A stretch of 64,000 bases of DNA from Boswellia sacra (Eukaryota; Streptophyta; Magnoliopsida; Sapindales; Burseraceae). The translations under genes were made by a program, and so were the position numbers. The notes under the pieces were generated by a model. That model was not told the DNA's origin and searched no databases. It saw nothing but the letters and a program-made list of their open reading frames with translations. Shown piece by piece: positions 46,374-58,666 of this stretch; position 1 is the first letter of the stretch; each line of letters starts with the position of its first letter. The DNA lies in the NCBI GenBank assembly GCA_013180625.2, contig SNVD02013269.1, positions 723,786 to 787,785 on the forward strand. Direction: 5' to 3'.

Positions 46374-47405
46374 TTCTTTCAGGACTCTTTCGTCTACAGG
46401 TCTTCCCTCAGATGCCAAGGTCTCAGCTATTATTCAGGATGGGGATTGGGCTTTTCCTAATGGTGGGCCAGTCCTTGGAAGAGTTTGAGACTCAGTCAAC
46501 ATCCGACCTATGATGGGGACTCCTGACCATATTGTTTGGAAGGGCCACACTTCTGGTATTTTCTCCATTGACTCAGCATGGGAATTATTGCGGAGTTGAC
46601 GATCGGTGAACTCCTTTCATCATCTTGTCTGGTTCCCTGGCCATGTTCCAAGGCACTCCTTTATTCTTTGGCTTGCTTCATTAGTTTGTCTTCATACTAT
46701 GGATCGACTACGGCGTCATGGCATGTTATCTTCTTCGAGCTGTGTTCTTTGTGCTTCAGCAAATGAGACTCACGAGCATCTTTTCTTTAGCTGTCCTTTC
46801 TCATCTTCTGTATGGGGGGAGATTTCAGCTAAGACACTCATTGTTTGGCCATATTTTGGTTGGCTCTCTCTACTTCATTAGGCTTCCCTTCATCTTCAAG
46901 GTAGGAAGAATTTTGGACATATCTTTGCACGTTTGATCTTTTCTGCTAAAGTTTATTTTCTATGGTATGAGAGAAATGATCGTGTGTATCAACAGCGTCA
47001 TCGAACTCGTCGTCAGGTGATTGATGAGATTTTTGCTTTGGTTCGCTCTCGGCTTCTAGCATTGGAGGCCAAGTATGTGATCACTCTTCAGCTTCGTGCC
47101 ATATAGGGCCTACACCGTTAGTTTTGTTTCTTGGACTTTGTTTTTTTGTTGCTTGGGCCAATGCACCCTTTTGTTTTGTTGTTTTGGTGATGATAGTTTT
47201 GTTGTGGTTGCTTTTGGGCCAATGTGCCATCTTCTGTTTGTTTGGGGCCTTTGGCTCTATGTTTCGTTTGTTTTGTTTGGGGCCTTTGGGCTTTGTTTTT
47301 TCTTTTTGGACTTGTGAGTACTAGGTACTCTTCGTGGGGTATGCCCCTCGTATCTTGTACTTTTGTCTTTTTCTTTTTATGTAAATAGTAATTTTTTCAA
47401 AAAAA
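46374..47405 (+). mobile_element. 5'-truncated LINE (L1-type), 1.0 kb
   Basis: It encodes the C-terminal end of a plant non-LTR RT, then a T/G-rich 3' UTR and a terminal A run (47399-47405). It is flanked by ATATTGGATGTGTT (46360-46373) and ATATTGTATGTGTT (47406-47419), a 14-bp target duplication with one mismatch. Heavy 5' truncation is usual for LINEs. Confidence 0.85.
46412..47106 (+). pseudogene. LINE reverse transcriptase C-terminus with zf-RVT domain
   Basis: The frames read AKVSAIIQDGDWAFPNGGPV, then PDHIVWKGHTSGIFSIDSAW. The zf-RVT domain (46606-46881) follows: LVWFPGHVPRHSFILWLASL, TMDRLRRHGMLSSSSCVLC, ETHEHLFFSCPFSSSVW. It ends VYFLWYERNDRVYQQRHRTR. The Cys residues in CVLC and FSCPF and the His in HEHLF are the conserved zinc ligands. 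TGA and TAG codons and frame changes occur, so it is a pseudogene. Confidence 0.87.
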
Positions 47406-47419
47406 ATATTGTATGTGTT

Positions 47420-47993
47420 GAAAACATGTTAGGAAGAAGAAAATTTTGTCAATAATTCCCATTAATTATATCAAAGAAGGAAACCTTGCCACCAATAGTG
47501 AAGAAGTAAGGTACATGGAAAAAGTTAGCCATTTCGTCCAGCATGAATGTCTATAAAAAAGGAGGAATAATGTCCTTAAAGTTAGATGAAGAAATTCCCC
47601 AAGACAATATTAAACTCTTCATATAGTAAGCAAGGAATTGCCTATTCATCTTAAGAAGTGAAAAGAAGCAAGGGGGTAAAGAATTGCCTATTCATCTTAA
47701 GAAAAGAAAAGAATGGAGGGGACAAAGAATGATCCTAACCATCTTAAAAACCATAGCAAATAGAATTGTCTCAATCATCTTGAGGGAAGTGTAAGAAATG
47801 ACGTTTGAAATAGGCAGACTGACTATTCGCTAGAGGATTGTTTTGAGCTTTTAAAGATTCATTGCGTAAGTCTACAATACCAAAAGTCTCTCCTTACTCA
47901 TCACTAAGTCATCCTCAGTATCCTCTTATAAAAAAAAGAAGCTGGCCTATAGTCAGTCCACACCCTTATTGATTGCCTAGCCCAAGAAGCATA
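47420..47993. other. no recognised gene; left flank of Athila element F
   Basis: AG-rich and AT-rich sequence. A near-duplicate phrase, GAATTGCCTATTCATCTTAA, occurs at about 47636 and 47684. No family recognised. Confidence 0.45.
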
Positions 47994-49494
47994 TGACACA
48001 TCCAAAAATAGGATTATCTCCCAAGTATAGGAGTGTCAAAGTAATAAACCCGGTGAGACCAGGGTCGATCCACGAGGAAGGGGTTTTAGCACTACAAACT
48101 ATAGGGTAAGCAAATATAACATGAATAATTCAAAAGAGTAACAAGATGATATTAACAAATGAAAGCAAGATGATAGGCGATATAACCGATCATTCAAATG
48201 TAAATCAAGAATAAGAGGTGGTCAAACCATCCATGGAAATAAAGGGACAATTTAATAAGTAATAAACAAGAATACTTAAAATACACAAATAAGAGAAATT
48301 GATACAATAATAATGAAAGTTGAGGTTAGGGGATCTGCCCTTAATATATCAAATAAAGATAAGTGACCTAATTATAACTCAATTGGAATCCATACATCAA
48401 GGAGGTTCCAATTGGAAGGTATGTCATTTAAGCCCATTTTAGTTATATGAATTATATTTGTTTCATTATCAATATTTATATCATTTCTTGCAAATGGGTT
48501 CAAGCATCTAATGTGCCAATCACTGTATGTCTACAACAAATCAAGGTTCCTAACTAGATTCATATCAATAAGGAAGAACCATACGACATCTAGAAAGGAT
48601 CCAAGCATTTGATGTGCCAAAGATTGTCTACAATGGATCAAGACCTCCACTTTATGTGTGGTGTTAAGATTGATTAAGAAAATAAATATAAATCATATAA
48701 AAAGAACAACACAAGATTATGATTATTAAGCACATGTCAATGGTTAAAAAATCTTTATTCTCATATCAAATGTTTCACCCTTTCATCTTGACAAAAAAAG
48801 AATTTAGCAAAATATTATAAAAGAAAGAAAACAAATTGCAAGAAAAAAATTCATTAATAACATTAAAACACAAGAGAGAAAAACACAATAACAAGAGATC
48901 CAAGCCAAGGCCAAGATGCCCTAATGGGTCGCAAGGCATCTCTATTTATAGATACATTCAGGGGCAAACGGACAATTGTCAAATATCTTGTTGACAATTA
49001 TGATCATCATGTGCACCGACATAGACTACCAATTTCAACACCAATTACTTAGAATTTTGATCACATGTCTTTATGAACTTATAGATATTTCTCTCAGCTT
49101 TCTATAACATCTTGATTCATATGATTTAGATACGTATATCAAGAGATATAGTCAAAATACGAAGACATGGTCAAGCTGGGCCGAAACTACAGGTGGGTTC
49201 ACTTCAAGCCCATTTTCGGTCCACTAAGAGCCCGAATTTGATGATGCTTGTGAAATACAATCTTGTAAATAATTTAATCAGCTTTCCAACAAATCTTAAT
49301 TTGCACTATTCTGATCTATAAATAGAAAGTTATGCCTATTTTACCAAACCTGTAACAAAAACTAAAATTAAGATAAAGCTAATTCAAAAGATACAAAAAC
49401 CACAAATATGCTTAAGTTGAGCTATTTAATGACACTATTAATACAATATGATGAATTAAGCTCTTATTAAATATACATATTAAAGTGTTCATCA
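47994..49494 (-). repeat. 3' LTR of Athila F (1.5 kb)
   Basis: On the minus strand it starts TGATGAACACTTTAATATG (49494) and ends GGATGTGTCA (47994). It matches the LTR of element G in both termini. The TATAAATA box is at 48960-48953 on the minus strand. The U5 end contains GATCGACCCTGGTCTCACCG, shared by all three LTR copies here. Confidence 0.9.
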
Positions 49495-49793
49495 CACTGT
49501 CCAACCAGTTAATTGCTAGTCCTTAACAATTAAAGCGTTATTATTTAGAAGTGACTTATAGAATTTTATATCCAAGGTAGTCATTATTGCACTCTCTTTG
49601 ATTTTATCCAAATAAACAAACTCTCAACCGATTTTCTTTTTTTTAAATGACTAATGTACCCTTCAGTTAAGATATTAATAAACCTTTTTTTTTGTGCTCA
49701 GTCGACACATGACTATGGGCTTATTAGAAAGAAGCCATATCGATTCTAATATTTGTTAAGGCTAACAACCTTAGGTAGGGGGCATTCATTCAT

Positions 49794-49845
<52 letters not shown>

Positions 49846-50806
49846 TTTTCTTTTTTTTTGAAAGAATGCATCTTTAACCTATGTAGCGAGCCTTAGGCTA
49901 ATGACTCCCAGACTAGCACCCCTACGAGCTTAACGACTCAGGTCGTCGATGCTTTATTTTTTCTTAGAAACTTGTGGATAGTGCAATGTTCAATCCTATT
50001 AAACTTTCTCCTTAATCCATGTAACGAGCTTTGGGCCAATAGCTCCCAAACCAGTTGGTCTTAGGGTATTAGGTGTTGAGACACCCCTCGGGCTTAATTG
50101 CTCGAGTTAAGGAGGCTATAAGACCAAACTTATCCATAATTGCCTTTCTTTTTGTTTTTGTTTTTTTTTACTTTCTCCTTCCTTTTGTTGTTATCCTAAA
50201 CAAAACAAAAGAACTCAAATATTGCAACATTTCATTTTGTAACCCACAATCATGCATCAAAGTATATGTATGTGTGAAGAAAGGTTCACGAATACTTGCT
50301 TAACGAGTACATGAGCACACAGTTTATTAAATGATAAGATTGTGAGAGTTCATAGATTTGAATAATTCAAAGTGAAATGAATAAGACCTCCTTGTTATAA
50401 AATTCAAAAATCAAAACTAAATAATATCAAGTTAGCTAAAATGAGTTTTAAAAAATGCAAAATCAAAACAAAATGTCAAATTGGTTAGAATGTGTTTCAA
50501 CAGTTCAAACTGGCCCTCTTTACTCTGCCATTCCCAACCCAGAATGCATCTCAAGAGGATTTGAACTCCTTACACCGCACTCTTAATTTAATTACTAACT
50601 CGTTTTTTTTTTGTAAGAAAAAAAATTTAAGACACACTTATGTCTACTATCCTTCCCCCCCCAACCAAATAAAACATTGTCATCAATGTTTAAATGTAGA
50701 GAGATAAAGCATAGGAGACATTACCTGAAGCTTCAATTATTCAAAAGAGACGAACTAAAAGACACGTAAAATAAAATGCTACAAATAAAAGAAAAAACAA
50801 GGAAAA
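49495..50806 (-). other. non-coding 3' spacer of Athila F
   Basis: It lies between the LOG-like frame and the 3' LTR. It holds a (TA)n run (49796-49843), two related segments (AACCTATGTAGCGAGCCTTAG near 49877 and AATCCATGTAACGAGCTTTG near 50013), and on the minus strand a G-run after ACATTGATGACAATG (50690-50655). I recall ACATTGAGGACAATG followed by G-rich purines as a recurrent feature of the 3' region of Athila-like elements. Confidence 0.6.
49796..49843. repeat. (TA)n microsatellite
   Basis: About 24 TA units in the F spacer, followed by a T-rich run. Confidence 0.95.
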
Positions 50807-51456
50807 TTACAAATGGAGATTCAGATCCAATTTGTACTTTTTGTTTTGTCCTCCTGACCAATTAATTTGAGTAATAGTTGGGTCAGGTTCATACTCAACT
50901 GCTTGTAACTTGTCGAATAATTCACTAGCAGTAGTGGCAGAAATAAGGATCTGTCGCACCAAATGAGGGATAAAATTCTGTTCTACAGCTACATCAATAA
51001 AATGTATCAAAAGATCAAAAAAAAATTTAACATTCAACAAACCTATGGGTTTTTTATGGAGATTCAGTTGGGCCTAAGAGGCAATTTGAAAAATTCCTTT
51101 GAGAGTACCAAAGCCACCTAGTAAAGCAATCAAGGCATCTGAATTGATAAGCATATATGCCATGCGTTCATGCATAGAAGAGACCTGTAACTCCTTCCCA
51201 ACTGTTTTTTCAATGATGCTTTCTACAACCAAAGCTTTAGGAATAACACCTAAAACTTGACTGCCTCCCACGAGTACAGTTGTTAACACACAACCCATTA
51301 GCCCGAGCTACCTCCCCCATAAACCACATGAATCTTTCTTTCAGCTAATAGCCTACCAAGATAATTTGCTATGGCTATAAACTCTTCACTGTTTCCAGGT
51401 TGAGATCCATAGAATACACATACATTTTGGATTTGACGTTTTGAGGTTCCGTCCAT
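50807..51456 (-). pseudogene. LOG: LOG-like cytokinin riboside 5'-monophosphate phosphoribohydrolase, intronless copy in Athila F
   Basis: LOG enzymes release active cytokinin bases from their nucleotides in the cytosol and nucleus. From the ATG at 51456 the frame reads MDGTSKRQIQNVCVFYGSQP, then LGRLLAERKIHVVYGGGSSG. After a one-base loss near 51300 it continues MGCVLTTVLVGGSQVLGVIP, ELQVSSMHERMAYM and LLGGFGTLKGIFQIAS. A TAG then stands for the expected Trp (near 51076), followed by AQLNLHKKPIGLLNV and the C-terminus to 50807. Restoring one base gives 651 bp, or 217 codons, the usual LOG length. Plant LOG genes normally have several introns; none is present. The PGGxGTxxE signature has decayed to LGGFGTLKG. 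It has the same sense as the element's gag-pol and lies behind integrase. Confidence 0.9.
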
Positions 51457-52448
51457 GTGTATGCAACTCTCTAACTATATGTGTGAAGAGAAGAACAAGA
51501 GAAATCATATTTATGGAGTATAGAAAGGTATTCTAATGATGACATCTATATAGGTATCTCGGTTGTCTGTTGAAAAAATTTGACAATAATGCATAGGAAT
51601 TCAAAAAAAAACAATGACAAAAATAAGACGCCATAAATGCATGAGTCAAACAAAAGATATAAATTCAAAAATGACAGCTTTAAGGTATTAAAATTCAAAA
51701 ATGATAGTACACATGCATATGTAGTAGTAGTTGTGACTGTGGCTCACATCTTCCTCTGGTTTTACGTCCAGAATGGCTTAAACACCTTCTATAAGTTGGG
51801 GATATGCTTCCCATCCAGTTTTCTTATAAACATGCAAACAAGGTCATTTTGAGTCAGATTCTCAAGACTATAACGTTCCTTCTCGTCTTGGAATTGTGTC
51901 CACAAGTTAAAAATTTCACGCTGCACAAGTCCACAAGAATGCGTCTCAACAGTGAATCGAATATCATCCAAACACTCCCTACTCAGGCCATTCTTGATAA
52001 ATTGTAGCTTATCCTCTCGATTATTAGACAAATATCCCAAGGAGCGGCAACGCTGGTTACAAGTCCATCTCGCACATTGGTGACAAACTTGTAACCTTTT
52101 CGCTCTTCGCTTTTTTCCGAACTTGGCATGTGGGAAACAAGATTATCTGAAAACTCACAAGATAATCGAACCTTGCCTTTAATTAACCATCTTAAATTAG
52201 CAGGAATACCCTTGCGCATCAACATCTTTAGTCTTTCTGCACGAACTTTGTAAATTTTAAGCAAATGATTTTAAGGAAGAGAGGGAAAACGTTTGTGCAA
52301 ATTTGAGAGAATGGTATCCACGTGAAGAAAATGAGAGAGAAGAAGAGAAAATGAATGCAAGGTGAGGAACAGTTCTTAAGGGACTGAAAAATCAACTTGA
52401 AAAGTCACGAAGTACCGTATCCACCATTTGACCGGGAAAAATTAATCC
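51457..52448 (-). pseudogene. region between integrase and the LOG-like frame, with an unidentified broken coding stretch
   Basis: Two overlapping minus-strand frames (52264-51983 and 52040-51789) together look like one damaged protein segment. The first reads LMRKGIPANLRWLIKGKVRL, then SSEKSEERKGYKF. The second reads LQFIKNGLSRECLDDIRFTV, then ETHSCGLVQREIFNLWTQFQ. In the frame of the second, sequence just upstream gives CHQCARWTCNQRC, a CX2CX4CX3C cluster that looks zinc-binding. I do not recognise the family. It could be another captured gene fragment or an env-like remnant. The rest holds nothing I can name. Confidence 0.45.
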
Positions 52449-55400
52449 TTAAAAATGATCGATTAAAGCAATAGACTCTTCATTTTGGTCAAAATTTTCA
52501 AAGAATGGTTTTAACCGTTGTCCATTAACTTTAAACACATTACCATTCTTTGGATTCTCAATTTCAACTGCTCCATGAGGGAAACTTTTAACAATGAAAG
52601 GCCCAGTCCAACAAGACCGAAGTTTACTAGGAAACAAATGCAATCTTGAATCATACAAAAGAACTTTTTGTAAAGGTTCAAAAGATTTTCTAACAATGAA
52701 TTTATCATGAAAAGCCTTCATTTTTTCTTTGTAGATTTTAGAATTTTCACAAGCCTCATTTTTTATTTCTTCAAGTTCACTCAGTTGGAGTTTACGTAAC
52801 TTGCAAGCATCATCCAAATTTGTATTAAATGTTTTAATGGCCCAATAAGCTTTGTGCTCAAGTTCCACAGGTAAGTGACAAGGTTTTCCATAAACTAATC
52901 TATAAGGAGACATTCTCAATGATGTTTTGAAAACAGTTTGAAAAGTCCAAAGTGCATCATTAAGTCTTAAAGACCAATCTTTACGGTTTGGGTTAACCGT
53001 TTTTTCTAAGATCTGTTTTATCTCCATATTAGCTAATTCAACTTGTCCACTTGTTTACGGGTGATAAGGTGTATAAACTTTATGGGTTATTCCATATTTC
53101 TTCATTAAAGTTTCGAATGGTTTGTTAAAAAAATGTGCACCTCCATCACTAAAAATGGCTCGAGGAATTCCAAATCTATATAAGATATTTTCTTTCAAGA
53201 ATTTGATAACTGTTTTGTGATCATTGTTTCGACATGGAATTGCCTCGATCCATTTTAAAACATAGTCTACTACAACAAGAATGTACACAAAACCAAATGA
53301 AGGTGGAAAAGGTCCTATAAAATCAATACCCCAACAGTCAAAGATTTCAACAACAAGAATGTGATTCAAAGGCATCATGTTTTGTTTTGAAATGGGCCCC
53401 AATTTTTGATAATTTTCATAAGTTTTGCAAAATGCATGTGCATCCTTAAATAAGGTGGGCAATAAAATCCATATTGCAAGATTTTAGCAGCTTTTTTTTT
53501 AGATGAGAAATGTCCTCCACATGCTTCGAAATGACAAAAATTAATGACACTATTTACCGTATTGTCGAGTATGCATCTTCTAATTATTTGGTCTAGACAA
53601 TATTTGAACAGATATGGGTCATCCCAATAAAAATTTTTCACTTCGATCAAAAACTTCCTTTTGTCTTGAGCATTCAAATAAGGTCGCATTTCTCTTGTTG
53701 CAAGGAAATTTATAATGTTAGCAAACTAAGGTACAACAGCAACGAAAAATAAAAATTCATCAAGAAAAGAGTCATTGATAGGTGAAGTTTCAATTAATGT
53801 CTCTGTCGTTAATCTTGACAGATGGTCTGTAACGAAATTTTCGGCTCCTTTCTTATCTTTTATTGTGATGTTGAATTCTTGGAGCAATAAGATCCACCGT
53901 ATCAATCTAGGTTTAGCATCCTGTTTAGACATTAAATATCTCACAGCTGCATGATCAGTGTAAACAATCGTTGGAGAACCAATTAAATAAGATCGAAATT
54001 TGTCCAATGCAACTACTACTGCAAGTAGTTCTTTTTCAGTTGTTGTGTAATACATTTGTGCATTATTTAAAGTCTTACTTGCATTGTATATCACATATGG
54101 CTTACCTTCTTTTCTTTGTCCTAAGACAGCACCAACGGCATAGTCACTTGCATCACACATCAATTCAAAAGGCAAGGACCAATCAGGAGATTGCATAATT
54201 GGAGCAGTTGTTAAAAGTCCAATTAACTTATCAAAGGCATTTTAACATTCTTGAGTCCATTCAAAAGAAGTATCTTTTATTAAGAGGTTACAAAGAGGTT
54301 TAGATATAGCACTAAAATTTCTTATGAACCTCCGATAAAATCCAGCATGCCCTAAGAATGAACGGACCTCTTTAACTGGTTTTGGTGGAGGCAAATGGAA
54401 AATTAATTCCACTTTTGCTTTGTCCACTTCAATTTCCTTAGAAGACACCATATGACCTAAGACAATACTCGAAGTGACCACATAATGATATTTTTTTCAA
54501 TTCAAAATAAGACCTTTTTCTACACACCTTTTTATGACTTTTTCTAAGTTTTCAAAACAATTCTCAAAAGAATTTTCAAAGCCAGTTAAATCATCCATGA
54601 AAACTTCTAAACAATGCTCAACCATGTCACTGAAAAAGCTTAACATGCATCTTTGAAAAGTGATTAGGGCATTACAAAGTCTAAAAGGCATTCTCCTAAA
54701 TGCAAAAGTGTCGAAGGAGCATGTGAATGTGGTCTTTTCTTAGTCTTCAAGTGCAATGGGAATTTGATAATAGCCTGAGTATCCATCGAGAAAGCAGTAG
54801 TAGGAGTGCCCTGCTACTCTTTCTAGAATTTGGTCAAGGAATGTTAGGGAAAAATTGTCTTTTCTGATGACGGCATTTAATTTTCTATAATCGATGCACA
54901 TCCTCCAACTAGATGAAACTCGAGTTGGCAATGATTCACCCTTTTCATTTTTGACTACTATAATGCTAGATTTCTTAGGTACTACTTGTGTAGGGCTTAC
55001 CCACTTACTATCATAAATAGGGTAGATAATTCCCACATTAAGTAATTTGTGAACTTCAGCCCTAATGACCTCTTTCATGTGGGGATTTAATCTCTTTGAG
55101 GTTGTTGGGATGTTTTGGCATTTTCTTCTAAATGTATTCTATGTGTACAAATCAAAGGGTTAATGCCTTTTATGTCTTTTAAAGTCCATCCGATTACATT
55201 TTTATGCCTTTTAAGTACGTGTATCAACTTACCTTGTTGCTCACTTGTGAGAGATGAAGAAATTACCACCGGATATCTTTGATTCTCCCCAAGATATGAA
55301 TATTTTAGTCCTTCAGGTAAGGGCTTCAGTTCTAACTTGGGAGCTTCCTTTTCCTTGCTTTCATTCATTTGCCTCAATTCTTCGAATCTTGGTTTTGAGC

Positions 55401-56210
55401 CTTTTTCCATCACCTATGCACAATCCAATAAAGAACATATATCAGAAAGATCACGCTTTAGTTCCATACTCGATTCTAATGAACTCACTAAACAAGTTTC
55501 CAAAGGGTCAGAAGAACTCTCTTTTTGGATGTGGTCTTCCATAATAGTTTCAATCATATTAGCCTTCTCAATTTAATCATCTTCTTCATGTGGTTATTTG
55601 CACATATTAAAAACATTAAGTTCCAATTTCATGTTCCTGAGTGATAACTTCATGACTCCATTCCTGCAATTAATCAAAGTATTAGAGGTAGCTAGAAATG
55701 GACGCCCTAAAATGACAGGAATTGAATTACATACTTCCACTGGTTGTGTATCCAAGACGATAAAATCCACTGGGTAGATGAATTTATCGACTTGAACTAA
55801 CACATCTTCTACTACTCCTCTTGGCACTTTGATTGATCATCAGCAAGCAAAAGAGTCACAGAAGTCAGTTTTAACTCACTTAGATTGAGTTTTTGAAAAC
55901 CGAGTATGGAAGCAAATTTACACTAGCACCACGATCAAGTAAAGCTTGTTCGATTTTATGGTCTCCAATAACACATGAAAATGTAGGACAACCTGGATCC
56001 TTGTATTTCACTGTATTATTACTTTCAAGAATAGCACTTACTTGCTCAGCTAGAAAAGCCTTCCTTTTCACATTCAATTTTCTTTTTACAGTGCACAAAT
56101 CTTTCAAAAATTTTGCATAAGAAGATACCTGTTTGATCACATCTAGCAAGGGAATGTTGACCTTTACATGTTTGAAAATTTCAATGATTTTTGAATTGTG
56201 AGTTGGCTTC
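52449..56210 (-). pseudogene. Athila F pol: protease, RT, RNase H, integrase
   Basis: Protease (56149-55594): ALLDRGASVNLLPYSVF, where DRGA replaces the more usual DLGA, then SIPVILGRPFLATSNTLI. RT (about 55080-54242): SSWRMCIDYRKLNAVIRKDN, HSYYCFLDGYSGYYQIPI, catalytic FMDDLTGF (about 54600-54577), then VRSFLGHAGFYRRFIRNFSA. RNase H (54196-53726): [20 protein letters not shown]. Integrase (about 53689-52449): GIDFIGPF, FSDGGAHFFNKPFE and [11 protein letters not shown] give D, D and E, followed by [20 protein letters not shown]. Stops near 55590, 55083, 54737, 54494, 54239, 53723 and 53052, plus frame changes, rule out function. Confidence 0.93.
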
Positions 56211-56220
56211 TTTTGTGTGG

Positions 56221-57807
56221 CTAACGCTTAAGGAAATGGAGGCACAAATGGAGATTTGGTTTCTTATTCGCTAGGTGTTGGTTCGGTAACCTTTTCCTGC
56301 CTTTAGAGATCGATTCTTCTTCTTTCTCATAAGGTTTAGGAATGTGTTTTTCAACAACCTCACCATTGCGAAGGGTTATGACTGATTTGGCTTGGCCCAA
56401 ATAATGGTTACTTGAACTCCCTACATTTGAGTTCGATTGATCTTTGGGGTTTTGCAATTTTTGAGAAGGAAATTTTCCTTTTTCTTGGATGCTAAATGTA
56501 GATGCAAATTTTGCAAAAGTGTTTGATAAATTTGCTAATGTTTGAGTAGTTTGACTATTAAAAGTCTGTTGCTTTGTAATGAATGAATGCAATGTCTCTT
56601 CAAGGTCATTCCTAGGAGGAGGAGCTTATGCATGATCATGAGAATTTTGAAAATTTTGTCGTGTTTGAAAAGGGACTTATGAAGATTGTGCATGATTGTC
56701 ATTTTTTCAACTAAAATTTGGATGATTTCTGCAACCAGGATTGTAGGTTTGTAAGTATGGATTATGATTTGGCCTTTTGAAAGTGTTCAAGGCATTGGCT
56801 TCTTCATGGAGACATTCACTAAAGGCAGGCAAAGTTGGGCACTCATCAGTAGAATGGTCATTATCATTACAAATCTGACAGACAATTTCTTGAATAGAAT
56901 TTAATTGACCACTTTTTTTCATTTCTAAAACCTCGACTTTTCTAGCTCGGGATGCATATTTGGCTTGAAGGTCATGGTCTTCCCTAAGGTTATAAATACC
57001 TCTATTAGATGTTAAGGTTGGGGCCTTGGTGCTTTATAGGTGCCAGCAGTGTCCCAATTTTGGGCCTTGTCTGCTAAGGAATCTAAATAGTCAATTGCTT
57101 CATCAGGATCTTGATCTCCAAATTCTCCATTACACATTAGCTCCAGTAGTTGTCTATCTTGAGGTGTTAACCCTTCATAGAAATATGCAACTATTCTCCA
57201 AGTTTCAAAACCATGGTGAGAACATATATTAAGTAATTCCTTATACCTATCCCAACATTGGTAAAGGGTTTCCCCTTGTTTTTGAGTGAAATTTGAGATT
57301 TGTCTTTTAAGGGAATTCGTTCTGTGGGTAGGAAAATTTTTTTTCAAAAAGTGTTGTTTCATCTCATCCCATGATCTGATGGAACTTGAACTCAAATTTT
57401 GTAACCATGTTCTAGCTTTATCTTTTAAAGAAAAAGAAAAAAGCTTTAATCTAATGGTGTTTATGCTACAATTTGGGTCACCGTAGGAGTTACATACCTT
57501 TTTAAAGATTTTTAATTACGAATATGGGTTCTTCATATCAAGGCCATGAAAGGTGGGTAAAAGTCGAACAAAACTTGGTTTGAAATTGAAATGGATTGCA
57601 TCGGGTAGAGAAACTATGCAAGATGGTGCACTAGTCCTTACCAGATTCATGCAAATTCCTGAGGGTTCTTGGTTGGTTTTGATCATTTTATTGGGAACAA
57701 TTGTCGCCTTCATCCGTGAACCTTTCCACTTGATTATCGACCATATTTTCTATGGAAGATGATATTTTTCTAACAAATCTACCACTAGATGTACGTGATC
57801 AAATTTT
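56221..57807 (-). pseudogene. Athila F gag (capsid, zinc knuckle)
   Basis: It is homologous to the open gag of element G. The start codon is lost (GTG where G has ATG) and an early Trp codon is now TGA. The capsid reads IHFNFKPSFVRLLPTFHGLD, SINTIRLKLFSFSLKDKART, RTNSLKRQISNFTQKQGETL and GFETWRIVAYFYEGLTPQDR. The knuckle CQICNDNDHSTDEC (CX2CX4HX4C, about 56890-56848) is complete. The C-terminal part (56592-56221) includes SVITLRNGEVVEKHIPKPYE. Several stops are present. Confidence 0.92.
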
Positions 57808-57921
57808 CACGCAAATTTAAAAGAGAAAAGAAAAGAAAAGATGAATCACAGGACAAAGAAAAAAATAAGATCTAAAATGAGAAAAGAGAATACTTACAAT
57901 TTTGCACGCCAAATTTTACCT

Positions 57922-57939
57922 TCCCTGGCAACGACGCCA
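57922..57939 (-). other. primer binding site of Athila F
   Basis: The minus strand reads TGGCGTCGTTGCCAGGGA, two bases off the site in element G (TGGCGCCGTTGCCGGGGA), 6 bp after the LTR end. Confidence 0.85.
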
Positions 57940-57945
57940 AAAACT

Positions 57946-58666
57946 TGACACATCCAAAAAAAGGATTATCTCTTAAGTATAGGAGTGTCGAATTAATAAA
58001 CCTGGTGAGACCGGGGTCGATCCACGAGGAAGGGGTTTTAGCGCTACAAACTATATGGTAAGCAAATATGACATAAATAATTCAAATGAGTAACAAGATG
58101 ATATTAACAAATAAAAGCAAGATGATAAGCGATATAACCGATCATTCAAATGTAAATCAAGAATAAGAGGCGGTTAAACCATCCATGAAAATAAAGGGAT
58201 AATTTAATAAGTAATAAACAATAATACTTAAAATACACAAATAAGAAATTGACACAATAACAATGAAAGCTAAAGTTAGGGGATCTGCCCTTGATATATC
58301 AAATAAAGATAAGTAACCCAATTATAACTCAATTGGAATCCACACATCAAGGAGGTTCCAATTGGAAGGTATGTAATTTAAGCCCATCTTAGTTATATGA
58401 ATTATATTTGTTTCATTACCAATATTTATACCACTTCTTGTAAATGGGTTCAAGCATCCAATGTGTCAATCACCATATGTCTACAACAAATCAAGGTTCC
58501 TAACTAGATTTATGTCGGTAAGGAAGAACTATACAACATTTAGAACGGATCCAAGCATTTGATGTGCCAAAGATTTCTACAATGGATCAAGACCTCCACT
58601 TTATGAGTGGTCTCAAGATTGATTAAGAAAATAAATATAAATCATATAAAATAAACAACACAAGAT
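57946..58666 (-). repeat. 5' LTR of Athila F, truncated
   Basis: It matches 47994-48714 of the 3' LTR (same ends, GGATGTGTCA on the minus strand) but stops abruptly near 58666 in ACAACACAAGAT. The U3 with the TATA box, equivalent to 48715-49494, is absent and is replaced by unrelated sequence. Confidence 0.85.

Larger units (their letters stand above)
47994..58666 (-). mobile_element. Athila-type Ty3/gypsy element F (minus strand) carrying a LOG-like gene
   Basis: On the minus strand: 5' LTR (58666-57946, its own 5' part missing), primer site TGGCGTCGTTGCCAGGGA, gag, protease, RT, RNase H, integrase (to 52449), about 3 kb of extra sequence with a LOG-like frame, and a complete 3' LTR (49494-47994). 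The primer site, the long LTRs and the extra region behind integrase fit Athila. The flank left of the 3' LTR is GCATA. The partner duplication is lost with the truncated 5' LTR. All major frames are broken. Confidence 0.88.

Noticed and set aside
47096..47324. Two overlapping Phe/Leu/Val-rich frames as a small membrane protein
   Set aside because: They lie in the T/G-rich 3' UTR of the LINE and repeat its short duplications.
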